Translations under genes and position numbers: made by a program
NCBI RefSeq assembly: GCF_017377735.1
Contig: NZ_JAFVMH010000002.1
Location: forward strand, 186,001-250,000
Direction of reading: 5' to 3'
Source: Acetobacter garciniae
GTDB taxonomy: Bacteria; Pseudomonadota; Alphaproteobacteria; Acetobacterales; Acetobacteraceae
DNA length: 64,000 nucleotides
Notes under the pieces: model-generated
Databases searched by the model: none
What the model was told of the DNA's origin: nothing
What the model saw: only the letters and a program-made list of their open reading frames with translations
Shown here: positions 17,693-29,310 of the stretch, in pieces
How the letters are laid out: each line of letters starts with the position of its first letter
Numbering within the stretch: position 1 is the first letter of the stretch

Positions 17693-19216
17693 TTACGCGC
17701 CGCGCGGGTATCGCTTGGAATGTTCGAGAATATTCAGGTCCATATGGTTGCGCATGTAACTTTCGGATGCCAGCTTCATCGGCTGGTAGTCCCACGGGTA
17801 ATAGGCCCCCTGGCGGAGCGCGTCGTAAACCACATGGCGGCGTGCCTGGCTTACGCGGACCTCCGCATCGAACCGTGCAAGGTTCCAGCGCGCGTTCATG
17901 GCCGCCATCATGCGCAGTTTTATCTGTGTGCAGGCCGGATCATCCGCGCGGTTGACGCGTTCGTGCGGGTCTTCCTCCACATTGGTCAGGATCGGGGGGT
18001 CAAGCTCGCACAGCACAAGTTTCCACGGCCCGTCCCGCAAGGCCACCAGCGGGGCGTAAGATCCTTCGGCCGCGTATTCCATGGGCACGGGCGCGCGCGT
18101 GCCCTGGCCGCGCGCAAGGGCCATCAACCCTTCTCCATCCAGCCCGGGCAGCGCGCTGGCGGGGTCCAGCCCCGCGAGTTCGAGCAGTGTCGGCAGAACG
18201 TCCAGCGTGGAGACTGGCGTGTCCACCCGCCCGGGTGCCAGGCCCGGGGCCGAGATCAGCAGCGGAATACGGGCCGAGCCTTCGAAAAAGCTCATCTTGA
18301 ACCACAGGCCGCGTTCGCCCAGCATGTCCCCGTGATCGGACAGGAAGAGAATGACGGTGTTGTCCAGCATCTCGCCACGTTCGAGAATATCGAGCAGCTC
18401 GCCTATTTTTTCATCGACATAGGACAGGTTCGCGAAATAGGCGCGGCGCGCGCGGCGGACCATTTCGGGCGTGACATCGCTTGCCGCATAGTCGCTGGCC
18501 AGCATCAGGCGCTTGGAATGCGGGTCCTGCTCATCGAAGGGAATGGGGGGCACGACCGGGTCCAGGGCGGGGCAGTCTTCGTAAAGATCCCAGAACCGCT
18601 TGCGGGCCACATAGGGGTCGTGCGGGTGGGTGAAGCTGACTGTCAGGCACCAGGGGCGGTCATCGGCCCGGCGTGAGAGATCGTACAGCTTGCTGGCCGC
18701 GTGATAGGCCACGCTATCGTCGAATTCGAGCTGGTTGGTAATTTCCGCAACCCCGGCATCCGTCACGGAGCCCAGGTTATGATACCACCAGTCGATCCGT
18801 TCACCCGGCTTGGTATAATCGGGGGTCCAGCCGAAATCGGCGGGGTAGATATCGGTTGTCAGGCGTTCTTCAAAACCGTGGAGCTGGTCGGGGCCGACAA
18901 AATGCATCTTGCCCGACAGGGCCGTGTAATACCCGCCCCGGCGCAGGTAATGCGCAAAGGTGGGCACCCCGGCGGCGAATTCAGCCGCGTTGTCGTAAAC
19001 CCCTGTGCTGCTGGGCAGCATCCCGCACATCAGCGCCGCGCGGGAAGGCACGCAAAGCGGGCTTGGCGTATAGCAGTTGGTAAACCGGACAGATCTTTCA
19101 GCAATTTTTTTGATATTGGGGGTGTGGAGAAAATCGGCCGGACCATCGGGGAACAGCGTTCCATTCAACTGGTCCGCGACCACGACAAGAATATTGGGTC
19201 TGGCAGCGGTCTTCAT
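17693..19216 (-). CDS. betC: Choline-sulfatase
   Basis: 507 aa, type I sulfatase. It starts RPNILVVVADQLNGTLFPDG, with metal-ligand Asp in ADQ. The modified-Cys motif CVPSRAALMCG (formylglycine site C-x-P-S-R) is near residue 70. Other conserved parts are FLSDHGDMLGERGLW and the C-terminal NPWDYQP-like segment (YYPWDYQPMKLASESY) characteristic of choline sulfatases. It hydrolyses choline-O-sulfate to choline and sulfate in the cytoplasm. The frame is open to a GTG at 19273, but family alignment favours ATG 19216. It lies 101 nt after the choline-binding protein gene and 4 nt before a DUF202 gene. No betA/betB or formylglycine-generating enzyme is in the window. Confidence 0.93.
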   Translation of the reverse strand: MKTAARPNILVVVADQLNGTLFPDGPADFLHTPNIKKIAERSVRFTNCYTPSPLCVPSRAALMCGMLPSSTGVYDNAAEFAAGVPTFAHYLRRGGYYTALSGKMHFVGPDQLHGFEERLTTDIYPADFGWTPDYTKPGERIDWWYHNLGSVTDAGVAEITNQLEFDDSVAYHAASKLYDLSRRADDRPWCLTVSFTHPHDPYVARKRFWDLYEDCPALDPVVPPIPFDEQDPHSKRLMLASDYAASDVTPEMVRRARRAYFANLSYVDEKIGELLDILERGEMLDNTVILFLSDHGDMLGERGLWFKMSFFEGSARIPLLISAPGLAPGRVDTPVSTLDVLPTLLELAGLDPASALPGLDGEGLMALARGQGTRAPVPMEYAAEGSYAPLVALRDGPWKLVLCELDPPILTNVEEDPHERVNRADDPACTQIKLRMMAAMNARWNLARFDAEVRVSQARRHVVYDALRQGAYYPWDYQPMKLASESYMRNHMDLNILEHSKRYPRGA

Positions 19217-19317
19217 TCCGGTACTTTCACGACAGTTTCGGGGGTAAGGAAATTCTTCAGGCGCCTGTTTCACAACGATGCGCTGATAAAGGGTGGCAAA
19301 AGTCCTGGGGGGCGCCT

Positions 19318-20277
19318 TTACAAGCCAATCGCCGTTCTGACGGCGGCCAGGCCGGGTTTTCCGTCAAGGGTGGTTACACCTTCAAGCCAGGGGGCAAGTG
19401 CGTCCGGGTGGGTATTCAGCCAGGATCTGGCTGCGGCCTTCGGGTTGCTGTGTTCGTCCATAATGGCGCTGATCAGGGCGTTTTCCATCGGCAGATCGAA
19501 TTTCAGGTTCCGGAACAGCCTTGCCGCATTCGGGCATTGGGCAGACCATCCGCTACGCGCAACGGTGCGGACAGACCCGCCACCATAGTTCGGGCCAAAA
19601 TAGGCATCGCCACCGGAAAGATAGGTGATGGCGAATTTTTCGTTCATGGGGTGCGGGCTCCAGGCCAGGAAGACAATCCATTGCTTGCTTCGCTCCGCCC
19701 GTGAAACCTGCGCCAGCATGCCCTGTTCGCTGGATTCGATCAGTGTCCAGCCTTTCAGTTCGGGGCTTGGCCCGGCAATCATTTTTTCAATCGTGATGTT
19801 TGCCGGCGCTCCGGGTTCGATGCCGTAAATCTTCTTGCCAAATTTATCGGCGTTGGCGGCAACGTCCTTGAAATCCCTGATCCCCGCATTGGCCACGTAG
19901 TCGGGAACGGCCAGGGTGAATTTTGTCCCCACCAGATTGGTGGCCAGGACCTCTATGGCGTTGGTCCGGTTCAGGTCTTCAATAAAATTCTGTTGCGCAG
20001 GCATCCAGTTTCCCAAAAAAACATCGGTATTCCTGTTTTTCAGGGTCTCGTAGCCGATTATGACCGACAGCATCCTGACATTCTGGACATAACCCAGCGC
20101 ATCGAGCAGGACACCGGCCACGGCATCGGTTGCGGTAATATCGATCCATCCGGGGTCGGACATGTTCACGGTCTTGCAGGCTGCGGCGTCCTGTGCCGCA
20201 GCAACGGGGCTTATGGCCGTGAAGACAGCAAGGGCCAGGGCGGCCAAACCAGTTCGATGTGTAAACGAATATGTCAT
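19318..20277 (-). CDS. choX: Choline ABC transporter periplasmic binding protein
   Basis: 319 aa. It has a signal peptide (about residues 1-30, ending AAAQD). The body resembles ChoX/OpuAC glycine-betaine-type binding proteins: DPGWIDITATDAVAGVLLDAL, then FLGNWMPAQQ (ligand-box Trp), YGIEPGAPAN and VFLAWSPHPMN. ChoX uses aromatic residues to cage the quaternary ammonium of choline. The frame runs open to 20475, but ATG 20277 begins a clean signal peptide and has GAGG six bases before. The permease and ATPase (ChoW, ChoV) are not in the window, so the importer must be completed elsewhere or the locus is reduced. Confidence 0.9.
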   Translation of the reverse strand: MTYSFTHRTGLAALALAVFTAISPVAAAQDAAACKTVNMSDPGWIDITATDAVAGVLLDALGYVQNVRMLSVIIGYETLKNRNTDVFLGNWMPAQQNFIEDLNRTNAIEVLATNLVGTKFTLAVPDYVANAGIRDFKDVAANADKFGKKIYGIEPGAPANITIEKMIAGPSPELKGWTLIESSEQGMLAQVSRAERSKQWIVFLAWSPHPMNEKFAITYLSGGDAYFGPNYGGGSVRTVARSGWSAQCPNAARLFRNLKFDLPMENALISAIMDEHSNPKAAARSWLNTHPDALAPWLEGVTTLDGKPGLAAVRTAIGL

Positions 20278-20801
20278 GACAACCTCGTCTGGACGATGAA
20301 AAACGGACGGCCTGTCGTCCTTCATCCTGCTTTGGCCCAGGATAAGATCATCAAATGGCAGGGGTTGTGAAGCTACGGCGTTTTTATGCCTTCCATAAAC
20401 CAGGCTTATGCCACCGCAGTGGCCAGCCTGCTCGTAGGCGTGCCGTGCAACAGGGCAGGGACATGCAAACTTCATGAAGAAGGACGGCCCAACGTCCAGG
20501 GCCGTTTCAACACAGCCTGCCGCGCAATACCGTATAAAAGTTTTTGGGTGTCGCCTTTTTTCAAAAAGGTGATGGTCTTTGAAGCTTTTTGAAAAAAAGC
20601 TTCACCAAAAACTTTTCTGGAGTGATGGGATATTTCAGGGGCCGACTTTGGGGGCATCCTTCCATTACAGGGAAGGGCCGCAGGGGCAGCGCATGGAGGT
20701 GGTACGCACAGGAAGCGGGCCGGAGGTTCATGCCCATACGGCCCAAGTGCTGATCGCAAGCCATAAGGTCAGGCTTGAGCAGGGATCACGTCCGCGTCAT
20801 G
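20278..20801. other. Intergenic region upstream of choX
   Basis: 524 nt without a supported gene. It holds a dispersed-repeat copy at 20536-20616 and must contain the choX promoter in the 20280-20500 part. No clear operator was seen. Confidence 0.55.
20536..20616 (-). repeat. Dispersed double-hairpin repeat, copy 2 (inverted)
   Basis: Same element, inverted: the GTCGCC-type hairpin comes first, then the AAGCTT hairpin, enclosed by AAAAGTTTTTGGGTG and CACCAAAAACTTTT arms. It lies 3' of the minus-strand DUF202 gene at 20802. Confidence 0.9.
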
Positions 20802-21113
20802 CTACAGGGAATGGCGGCACACATCCAGAACATGCAATGTGGCGGCCAGGGCCACGCCGCAGGCAATGGTAAGCTGCCGCGTGCGGTCCGTGGCCGTGCT
20901 CAGCTCATTGTCCTTGTACCAGCCCAGCCTGTGGTTGCTGCATGAGAACATGAAGGCGGCCAGAAGCGAAAGGACCAGGCCGGCCAGAATATCGGCGGTA
21001 CTCATGCGCCGTATGCCAAGGCGCAGGAGCAGCAAGGCGACAAAAACGGTCAGGAAACTTGTCCGAGACCAGGCAAGCCCCGTTCGTTCCCGCTGAACGC
21101 CACGATCTTTCAT
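20802..21113 (-). CDS. Second DUF202 (YidG-like) membrane protein
   Basis: 103 aa with three predicted membrane helices. The opening QRERTGLAWSRTSFLTVFVALLLL is the DUF202 signature in its YidG-like form. It is shorter than the DUF202 protein at the other end of the locus. It lies between the LysR regulator and choX on the same strand, so the two DUF202 genes bracket choX-betC much as yidG/yidH accompany yidJ in E. coli. Function unknown. Confidence 0.85.
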   Translation of the reverse strand: MKDRGVQRERTGLAWSRTSFLTVFVALLLLRLGIRRMSTADILAGLVLSLLAAFMFSCSNHRLGWYKDNELSTATDRTRQLTIACGVALAATLHVLDVCRHSL

Positions 21114-21203
21114 GGGTCTGTCTTATGCCGCTTGGCAGGTCGTCCGCCAAGGACGAATGTTGGCCCCAAAGACTGGTTCAATCAACGCATCGATAAAAAA
21201 GAT

Positions 21204-21279
21204 AAAAGTTTTTGGGTGTCGCCTTTTTTCAAAAAGGTGATGGTCTTTGAAGCTTTTTGGAAAAAGCTTCACCAAAAAC
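21204..21279 (-). repeat. Dispersed double-hairpin repeat, copy 3 (inverted)
   Basis: Same element as copy 2 in orientation. The 3' outer arm is degenerate (ACCAAAAACGCTT). It lies 40 nt beyond the LysR stop codon (minus strand). Confidence 0.88.
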
Positions 21280-21318
21280 GCTTGGGCATTGGAGCAAGTG
21301 CGGGGTGTGTTCAAAAAA

Positions 21319-22224
21319 TCATGATTGAGACGTTTTCCTGACCGAGGCCATGATCCAGTTCACCAGATCGCGCGCCGGTTCGGAAATATGCGGGGCCGTC
21401 AGCAACCAGTAGCCGCTATCGGGGCGGCAAAGGGGGGCGCCCAGGGCGACAAGCGTGCCATCGGCCAGGGAGTCATCCACAAGGCCGGTCCAGCCCAGTG
21501 CGATCCCGTGGCTGGCAATGGCGGCCTGAATGACAAGGTTATAGGTGTTCAGCGTAATGTCACGCGGGCTTGGCGTGCGGGTCGTGCCGGTGGCCGCGAA
21601 CCAGTCCGCCCAGGTGAACCAGGGTGGATTGGGGGCGGTGTCCAGGTGCAGCAGGGGCATGTGGCCGATTTTTTCGGGGTTTTTGTCCAGTTCGTGGCGC
21701 TGCACGAAGCGCGGACTTGCGACGGGCACCACTTTTTCTTCAAAAAGCTGTTCGGCCCCTTTGGGAACATCGGCACGCGCGCCGAACAGAACGCCCACAT
21801 CCTCGATCTCGTCATCATGCGGGTCGATGGTGGTGGAGGCGATAATATGCACTTCCGTATCCGGGTGAAGCTGACGAAACTGGGCGACGCGCGGCATCAT
21901 CCAGCAGGAGGCAAAGCCGTAATCGGTAAAAAGCCGTATGGCGGACTGGCGCCCCATGCGGCGGATCACCCGCGCGCCGGAATCGATCTCGGACACGCAA
22001 ACACCTGCCGCGCGGTGCAGAAGCCGCCCGGCGGGGGACAGCACGCTGCCCCTGTGGCCACGGGTCAGGAGCGGGGTTTCAAGCTGCGCTTCAAGCGACC
22101 GGATCGTGTAGCTGACGGCAGGCTGCGACAGGCCAAGCTCACGCGCCGCCGCCGTCAGGCTGCCCAGGCGGCCGACGGCTTCAAAAACACGAACCCAGCC
22201 AAGGTCCAGGGGGCGTTCCGTCAT
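21319..22224 (-). CDS. LysR-family regulator, choline-sulfate utilisation type
   Basis: 301 aa. The N-terminal winged helix-turn-helix (LGSLTAAARELGLSQPAVSY followed by TIRSLEAQL) and an effector domain similar to GcvA (IRLFTDYGFASCWMMPRVAQ) are visible. The sequence resembles the LysR regulators that accompany betC in choline-O-sulfate loci, and its position upstream of the DUF202-choX-betC genes agrees. It would sense choline or choline sulfate and activate the cluster. It is divergent from uvrA; the 260-nt gap contains a 7-bp inverted repeat (ATATGGC 22252 / GCCATAT 22293) that might be part of its binding site. Confidence 0.88.
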   Translation of the reverse strand: MTERPLDLGWVRVFEAVGRLGSLTAAARELGLSQPAVSYTIRSLEAQLETPLLTRGHRGSVLSPAGRLLHRAAGVCVSEIDSGARVIRRMGRQSAIRLFTDYGFASCWMMPRVAQFRQLHPDTEVHIIASTTIDPHDDEIEDVGVLFGARADVPKGAEQLFEEKVVPVASPRFVQRHELDKNPEKIGHMPLLHLDTAPNPPWFTWADWFAATGTTRTPSPRDITLNTYNLVIQAAIASHGIALGWTGLVDDSLADGTLVALGAPLCRPDSGYWLLTAPHISEPARDLVNWIMASVRKTSQS

Positions 22225-22484
22225 AATCCTTCTTTATGCAGGTCATAGGAAATATGGCTGTATTGCTGCTTCTTGCATTTAAGAATCTTATTGCCATATC
22301 AGCAAGGCAAAAGACCGGCCGCATGAGGCAGGCGTGGTTCAACAGGCTGTACCGGCGGCGGTGCGGCGCGTTTCCTTATGCCCTGTGGCCCTGAAAACGC
22401 CGTGGCATGCGCTTTCATCCATTGCGCGCGGGTGGGTACAGACGGCATACTAGGGACAAAACAGGAACGGCGGCAGAGCGATTT

Positions 22485-25346
<2,862 letters not shown>

Positions 25347-25352
25347 GCAGGC

Positions 25353-26177
25353 ATGCGTTTGAGGAATTTTTCTGCCCTGGTGCTGGCTGGCATGGCGTTG
25401 TGCGCAGCCCATGGCGCCCGCGCGCAATCATCCTGCCCCGCGGAGCAGAGCGTCGTGTTCGAGCGGCTGAGCTGGACGGAAATCCAGCAGGACATAGGCT
25501 GCGGTTTTACGACGATCATCATCCCCGTGGGGGGCACGGAACAGAGCGGGCCGTATATCGCGGTGGGCAAGCACAATGTGCGCGCCGGGGCCCTGGCCGA
25601 ACGGATCGCGCAAAAAGCGGGCCGGACCCTGGTGGCCCCGGTCGTGGCCTATGTGCCCGAAGGTTCGACCTCGCCCCGCACGTCGCATATGCGTTTTGCC
25701 GGAACAATCAGTATTCCGACTGATGTTTTTGAAAAAATGCTGTCCTCGGCAGCCGAGAGCTTTCGTGTGCAGGGGTTCAGGCTTGTGGTGCTGCTGGGGG
25801 ATCATGGCGGGTACCAGGCGGCGTTGCGCAAGGTGGCGGATACGCTCAACCCCGCATGGCGCAAGACGGGGGCCCGGGTTTTATACGTGCCGGAGTATTA
25901 CGAGGTCGTTCCCCACCAATATGCCGACTGGCTGCGGCAGAAAGGGTACGGCGCGGATGTGGGCAAGCATGCCGATCTGAGCGACACGTCCCTGATGCTG
26001 GCGGTGGACCCGGGCATGGTGCGCGAACAGGCCCTGCGCCAGGCGCCACCCCCAACCCCCGCACAGGGTATTTACGGGGGCGACCCCAGGCCGGCCACGC
26101 CGGCACTGGGCCGCCCCGGGCTGGACATGCAGGTGCGTGCGGCCCTGACCGCCATCGAACAGGCCCGTGCGCCCTAG
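25353..26177 (+). CDS. Secreted creatininase-family protein with altered metal-site motif
   Basis: 274 aa with a signal peptide (residues ~1-24, ending ARAQ), unlike classical cytosolic creatininases. The family metal motif, normally E-Q-H-G-P-H, reads GGTEQSGPYIAVGKHN, so two usual histidines are Ser and Tyr. Other family parts are intact: RTSHMRFAGTISIPTDVFEK and LLGDHGGYQAAL. Family members are metal amidohydrolases (creatinine, formamidopyrimidine and mycofactocin-type peptides). The changed ligands suggest an atypical or lost metal centre, or use of GKHN as replacement. It is six bases downstream of uvrA and may be co-transcribed, though functionally unrelated. A dispersed repeat follows. 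Confidence 0.85.
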   Translation: MRLRNFSALVLAGMALCAAHGARAQSSCPAEQSVVFERLSWTEIQQDIGCGFTTIIIPVGGTEQSGPYIAVGKHNVRAGALAERIAQKAGRTLVAPVVAYVPEGSTSPRTSHMRFAGTISIPTDVFEKMLSSAAESFRVQGFRLVVLLGDHGGYQAALRKVADTLNPAWRKTGARVLYVPEYYEVVPHQYADWLRQKGYGADVGKHADLSDTSLMLAVDPGMVREQALRQAPPPTPAQGIYGGDPRPATPALGRPGLDMQVRAALTAIEQARAP

Positions 26178-26543
26178 GGGGCAGCCTTCCAGCAAGTTAC
26201 TGATAAAAAAGATAAAAGTTTTTGGGTATCGCCTTTTTTCAAAAAGGTGATGGTCTTTGAAGCTTTTTGAAAAAAGCTTCACCAGAAACTTTTAAAAATG
26301 TGCGAAATATTTCCCGGATCGGCTTTTAAAGCAATCTCTTAGGCACCGTTCCTGGGGTTCTCTTTGGCGCGGGCGTGTCGGGGCCCCTGTGCTGCTATAA
26401 GAATGGTGCTTTTTGCCGCACCCTGCGGACCCCTTCGGCGCAAAGCCACCTGATGGACGTTGCCTGCGCCACATGCTAGAGACGGCGGGATTTTCCGTAC
26501 GGTTTTCCAGCGTTAGGTCAACAGGCGCAAAGGTTCGAAGACG
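26178..26543. other. Intergenic region before the beta-propeller gene
   Basis: 366 nt with no gene. It holds a dispersed repeat at 26214-26293. The remaining 250 nt presumably contain the promoter of the beta-propeller gene. Confidence 0.55.
26214..26293 (-). repeat. Dispersed double-hairpin repeat, copy 4 (inverted)
   Basis: Inverted orientation. The first hairpin has a G-to-A change (GGGTATCGCC). It lies 36 nt after the creatininase-family stop. Confidence 0.9.
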
Positions 26544-27719
26544 ATGGGTGTAAAGCAGTATCTGGTGGCTGCGAGCGCGATCGCCGCTCTCATGGTCCCT
26601 GCCGTGCAGGGCCAGGCCCAAACGGGCGCCACGGGCCCGGCCGTGCAGACCATCGCAGGCATGCCGCCGGTCATCGACCCGCAGAACCTGTATAGCGAGA
26701 CATCGCCCGCGCATCTGTCCCCCGTGGTGGCGGATGACCCCGCACGGATCTATGTGCCGAACCTGCGTTCGAACGATGTGTATGTGATCGACCCCGCCAC
26801 CAACAAGGTGGTGGACCGTTTCCCCGTTGGCAAAAGCCCCCAGCATGTCGTGCCGTCATGGGATCTGCGGACCCTGTGGGTCACGAACAATGCCGAAGGC
26901 CGGACCGATGGCAGCCTGACCCCCATTGACGCGCATACCGGCAAGCCTGGTGCGCCTGTCGCGGTGGACGATCCGTACAACATGTATTTCACGCCCGATG
27001 GCAAATCCGCCATTGTGGTGGCCGAAGCGCGCAAGCGCCTGGATTTTCGCGACCCGCACACCATGGCCTTGCAGCAATCGGTCGACGTGCCGGATTGCGC
27101 GGGCGTGAACCATGCCGATTTTTCCATAGACGGCCGCTACGCCATTTTCACCTGTGAATTCGGTGGCCATCTGGTCAAGGTCGATACCGTCAACCACAAG
27201 GTTCTGGGCTATCTCAAGCTGTCTTCGGGCGGCATGCCGCAGGATATCCTGATCTCGCCCAACGGCCGCACATTCTATATTGCCGACATGATGGCTGATG
27301 GCGTGTTCACGGTGGATGGCGACAGCTTTACCGAAACCGGGTTCATCCATACCGGCGTGGGCGCGCATGGCCTGTATCCCAGCCGCGATGCGACAAAGAT
27401 GTATGTGGCCAATCGCGGGTCGCACAAGGTGCATGGCAAGCCGCACAGCAAGACCGGTGGCGTGTCGGTGATCGATTTTGCCACCAACAAGGTGGTGGCG
27501 GACTGGCCCATTCCCGGTGGCGGCAGCCCCGACATGGGCAATGTCAGCGCGGATGGCAAAAGCCTGTGGCTGTCCGGCCGGTTCGATGACGTGGTCTACC
27601 GGATCAACACCGAGGACGGCAGCATGATCAAGATTCCGGTAGGGGCCGAACCCCATGGCCTGACCGTCTGGCCCCAGCCGGGCCGCTATTCCATCGGCCA
27701 TACGGGTATCCTGCGCTAG
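26544..27719 (+). CDS. Secreted YncE-type beta-propeller protein
   Basis: 391 aa with a signal peptide (residues ~1-27). The mature protein is a YVTN/YncE-like seven-bladed propeller. Repeating blades are visible as IYVPNLRSNDVYVIDPATNK, LWVTNN, GGVSVIDFATNKVVADWPIP and LWLSGRFDDVVYRINTEDG. Such proteins bind DNA, ligands or partners in the periplasm. In acetic acid bacteria they often sit near quinoprotein systems, but none is adjacent here. Function is not known. A strong GC-rich hairpin follows the stop. Confidence 0.88.
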   Translation: MGVKQYLVAASAIAALMVPAVQGQAQTGATGPAVQTIAGMPPVIDPQNLYSETSPAHLSPVVADDPARIYVPNLRSNDVYVIDPATNKVVDRFPVGKSPQHVVPSWDLRTLWVTNNAEGRTDGSLTPIDAHTGKPGAPVAVDDPYNMYFTPDGKSAIVVAEARKRLDFRDPHTMALQQSVDVPDCAGVNHADFSIDGRYAIFTCEFGGHLVKVDTVNHKVLGYLKLSSGGMPQDILISPNGRTFYIADMMADGVFTVDGDSFTETGFIHTGVGAHGLYPSRDATKMYVANRGSHKVHGKPHSKTGGVSVIDFATNKVVADWPIPGGGSPDMGNVSADGKSLWLSGRFDDVVYRINTEDGSMIKIPVGAEPHGLTVWPQPGRYSIGHTGILR

Positions 27720-27724
27720 CATAT

Positions 27725-27759
27725 GACGGGGCTGGGCCTGTCTTGGGCCCCAGCCCGTC
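27725..27759 (+). terminator. Strong GC hairpin after the beta-propeller gene
   Basis: GACGGGGCTGGGCC pairs with GGCCCCAGCCCGTC across a short loop with one or two bulges. No T-run follows, so it may act as an mRNA-end hairpin or a Rho-dependent pause rather than an intrinsic terminator. Confidence 0.5.
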
Positions 27760-27960
27760 ACGCGACCGGGCGTATGGCTGACCTGCGTCGGGCTGGGGCT
27801 GCAAGCCGGTCCAGTCTCCGCAAGGCGGCTTGCGGTCCGATACGTCGCACGGCTAAGCCTGTGGGGAAGAATTTTTTATACCGGACTTGTCTTGTCCGTA
27901 TTCCGGTGCCAACTGGAAGACAGCACCCACCGACACAGTCTTGCGAACGGACCCCTCGAT

Positions 27961-28521
27961 ATGTTCATAGAAACCGAAGGCACGCCCAACCCCGCCACGC
28001 TCAAATTCCTGCCCGGCCGCGCCGTGATGGGCGATGCGGGCACGATCGATTTTATCGATGCGGATGCCGTAGGCGGTCGTTCCGCGCTGGCCGAAGCGCT
28101 GTTCGCCATTCCCGGCGTGTCGCGCGTGTTCCTGGGGAATGACTTTGTGTCCGTCACCAAGGCGGACACGGTCGAATGGGACGAACTGCGCGGGCAGGTG
28201 CTTTCCACCCTGATGGATCATTTCGTCGCAGGTCGCCCGGTCGTGGCCGAGGGCGTTGGCGTGACGGAAGAAGCCATTGCCCCCGAAGATGCGGAAATCG
28301 TCGTCCAGATCAAGGACCTGCTGGACACCCGCGTGCGCCCGGCCGTGGCGGGGGACGGGGGCGATATCGTCTTTCGTGGCTATCGCAACGGGGTCGTACG
28401 TCTGACCATGCAGGGGGCATGTTCGGGCTGCCCGTCTTCACGCGCCACCCTCAAGCACGGGGTGGAAAACATGCTCCGCCATTACGTGCCCGAAGTGGTA
28501 TCCGTCGAACAGGTGGACTAA
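27961..28521 (+). CDS. NifU/Nfu-type iron-sulfur cluster protein
   Basis: 186 aa. The N-terminal Nfu_N domain begins MFIETEGTPNPATLKFLPG, and the C-terminal NifU domain carries the cluster-binding CxxC in GACSGCPSSRATLKHGVENM. The protein carries a 4Fe-4S cluster to target apoproteins such as lipoyl synthase and aconitase (family knowledge). The reading frame is open to 27892, but the family always begins at MFIETE, so 27961 is chosen despite a weak ribosome-binding site. It is upstream of a nitroreductase and tsaB on the same strand. Confidence 0.95.
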   Translation: MFIETEGTPNPATLKFLPGRAVMGDAGTIDFIDADAVGGRSALAEALFAIPGVSRVFLGNDFVSVTKADTVEWDELRGQVLSTLMDHFVAGRPVVAEGVGVTEEAIAPEDAEIVVQIKDLLDTRVRPAVAGDGGDIVFRGYRNGVVRLTMQGACSGCPSSRATLKHGVENMLRHYVPEVVSVEQVD

Positions 28522-28725
28522 GCTCAACCCCACCAAGGCAGACCAGCCACGCGGAACCCGGCAGGGCCTGTCGGGTGCATGCGGGGTTTGGACTGCGTAC
28601 CCGGTCGTGGGTAAGGGGCCGTGGGCCCCGGGCCCGTCAGGCCGGGTGGTGCCCTCAGCATTCGGTCGAACAGGACCGGGCGGAGCAAAGCAGGGCCGGA
28701 CAGGCACAACGAAGACGGAGCGGAT

Positions 28726-29310
28726 ATGTTGGATGAGAGCGGGCTTGATGGCATGTTCAGAACGGCGCGCACGCCCCGGCGCTGGACAACCCGCCCGGTC
28801 GAGCCGCATCTTCTGCGCCAGCTTTACGATCTGGTGTGCCTGGGCCCGACATCGGGGAACTGTAGCCCGGCGCGTTTTATCTTCCTCACCGGCTCGGACG
28901 CGCGCGAAAAGCTGCGGCCTGCCCTTTCGGCGGGCAATGTCAACCCGGTCATGGGTGCGCCGCTGATCGTTATCGTGGCGCATGACCCCCTGTTTTTCGA
29001 ACAGCTCCCCTATCTCTCGCCCCAGGAAGACCTGCGCCCGTGGTTTGCGGCAGATGTCGGCCTGTCGGAGGAAACGGCGTTCCGTAACGGCACGTTGCAG
29101 GGCGCCTACATGATCATGGCGGCCCGCGCATTGGGGCTGGACGTATTGCCGATTTCAGGCTTCGACCAGTCAGCGGTGGAGGACGCCTTCATGGCCGAAT
29201 CCGGCTGGCGCGCCAATTTCCTGCTCTGCCTGGGCTATGGCGATCTGGGCAGCCTGCCCCCCCGTGCCCCGCGCCTGGCGTTCGAGCAGGCCTGCGTCGT
29301 GGTGGACTGA
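28726..29310 (+). CDS. Nitroreductase-family protein (RutE/HadB-like, malonic semialdehyde reductase type)
   Basis: 194 aa, FMN-binding nitroreductase fold. It has the RutE/HadB subgroup pattern: ARTPRRWTTRPVEPHLLRQL, GPTSGNCSPARFIFL, then FRNGTLQGAYMIMAARALGL followed by PISGFD. In E. coli RutE reduces malonic semialdehyde in pyrimidine breakdown; no rut genes are nearby, so the role here is open. A GGAG sits five bases upstream of ATG 28726. Its stop TGA directly abuts the tsaB ATG, indicating translational coupling with tsaB. Confidence 0.9.
   Translation: MLDESGLDGMFRTARTPRRWTTRPVEPHLLRQLYDLVCLGPTSGNCSPARFIFLTGSDAREKLRPALSAGNVNPVMGAPLIVIVAHDPLFFEQLPYLSPQEDLRPWFAADVGLSEETAFRNGTLQGAYMIMAARALGLDVLPISGFDQSAVEDAFMAESGWRANFLLCLGYGDLGSLPPRAPRLAFEQACVVVD

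Noticed and set aside
22252-22299. 7-bp inverted repeat ATATGGC/GCCATAT between the LysR gene and uvrA as a defined operator
   Set aside because: Arms are short and 34 nt apart; such a pair can occur by chance in a region of this length.
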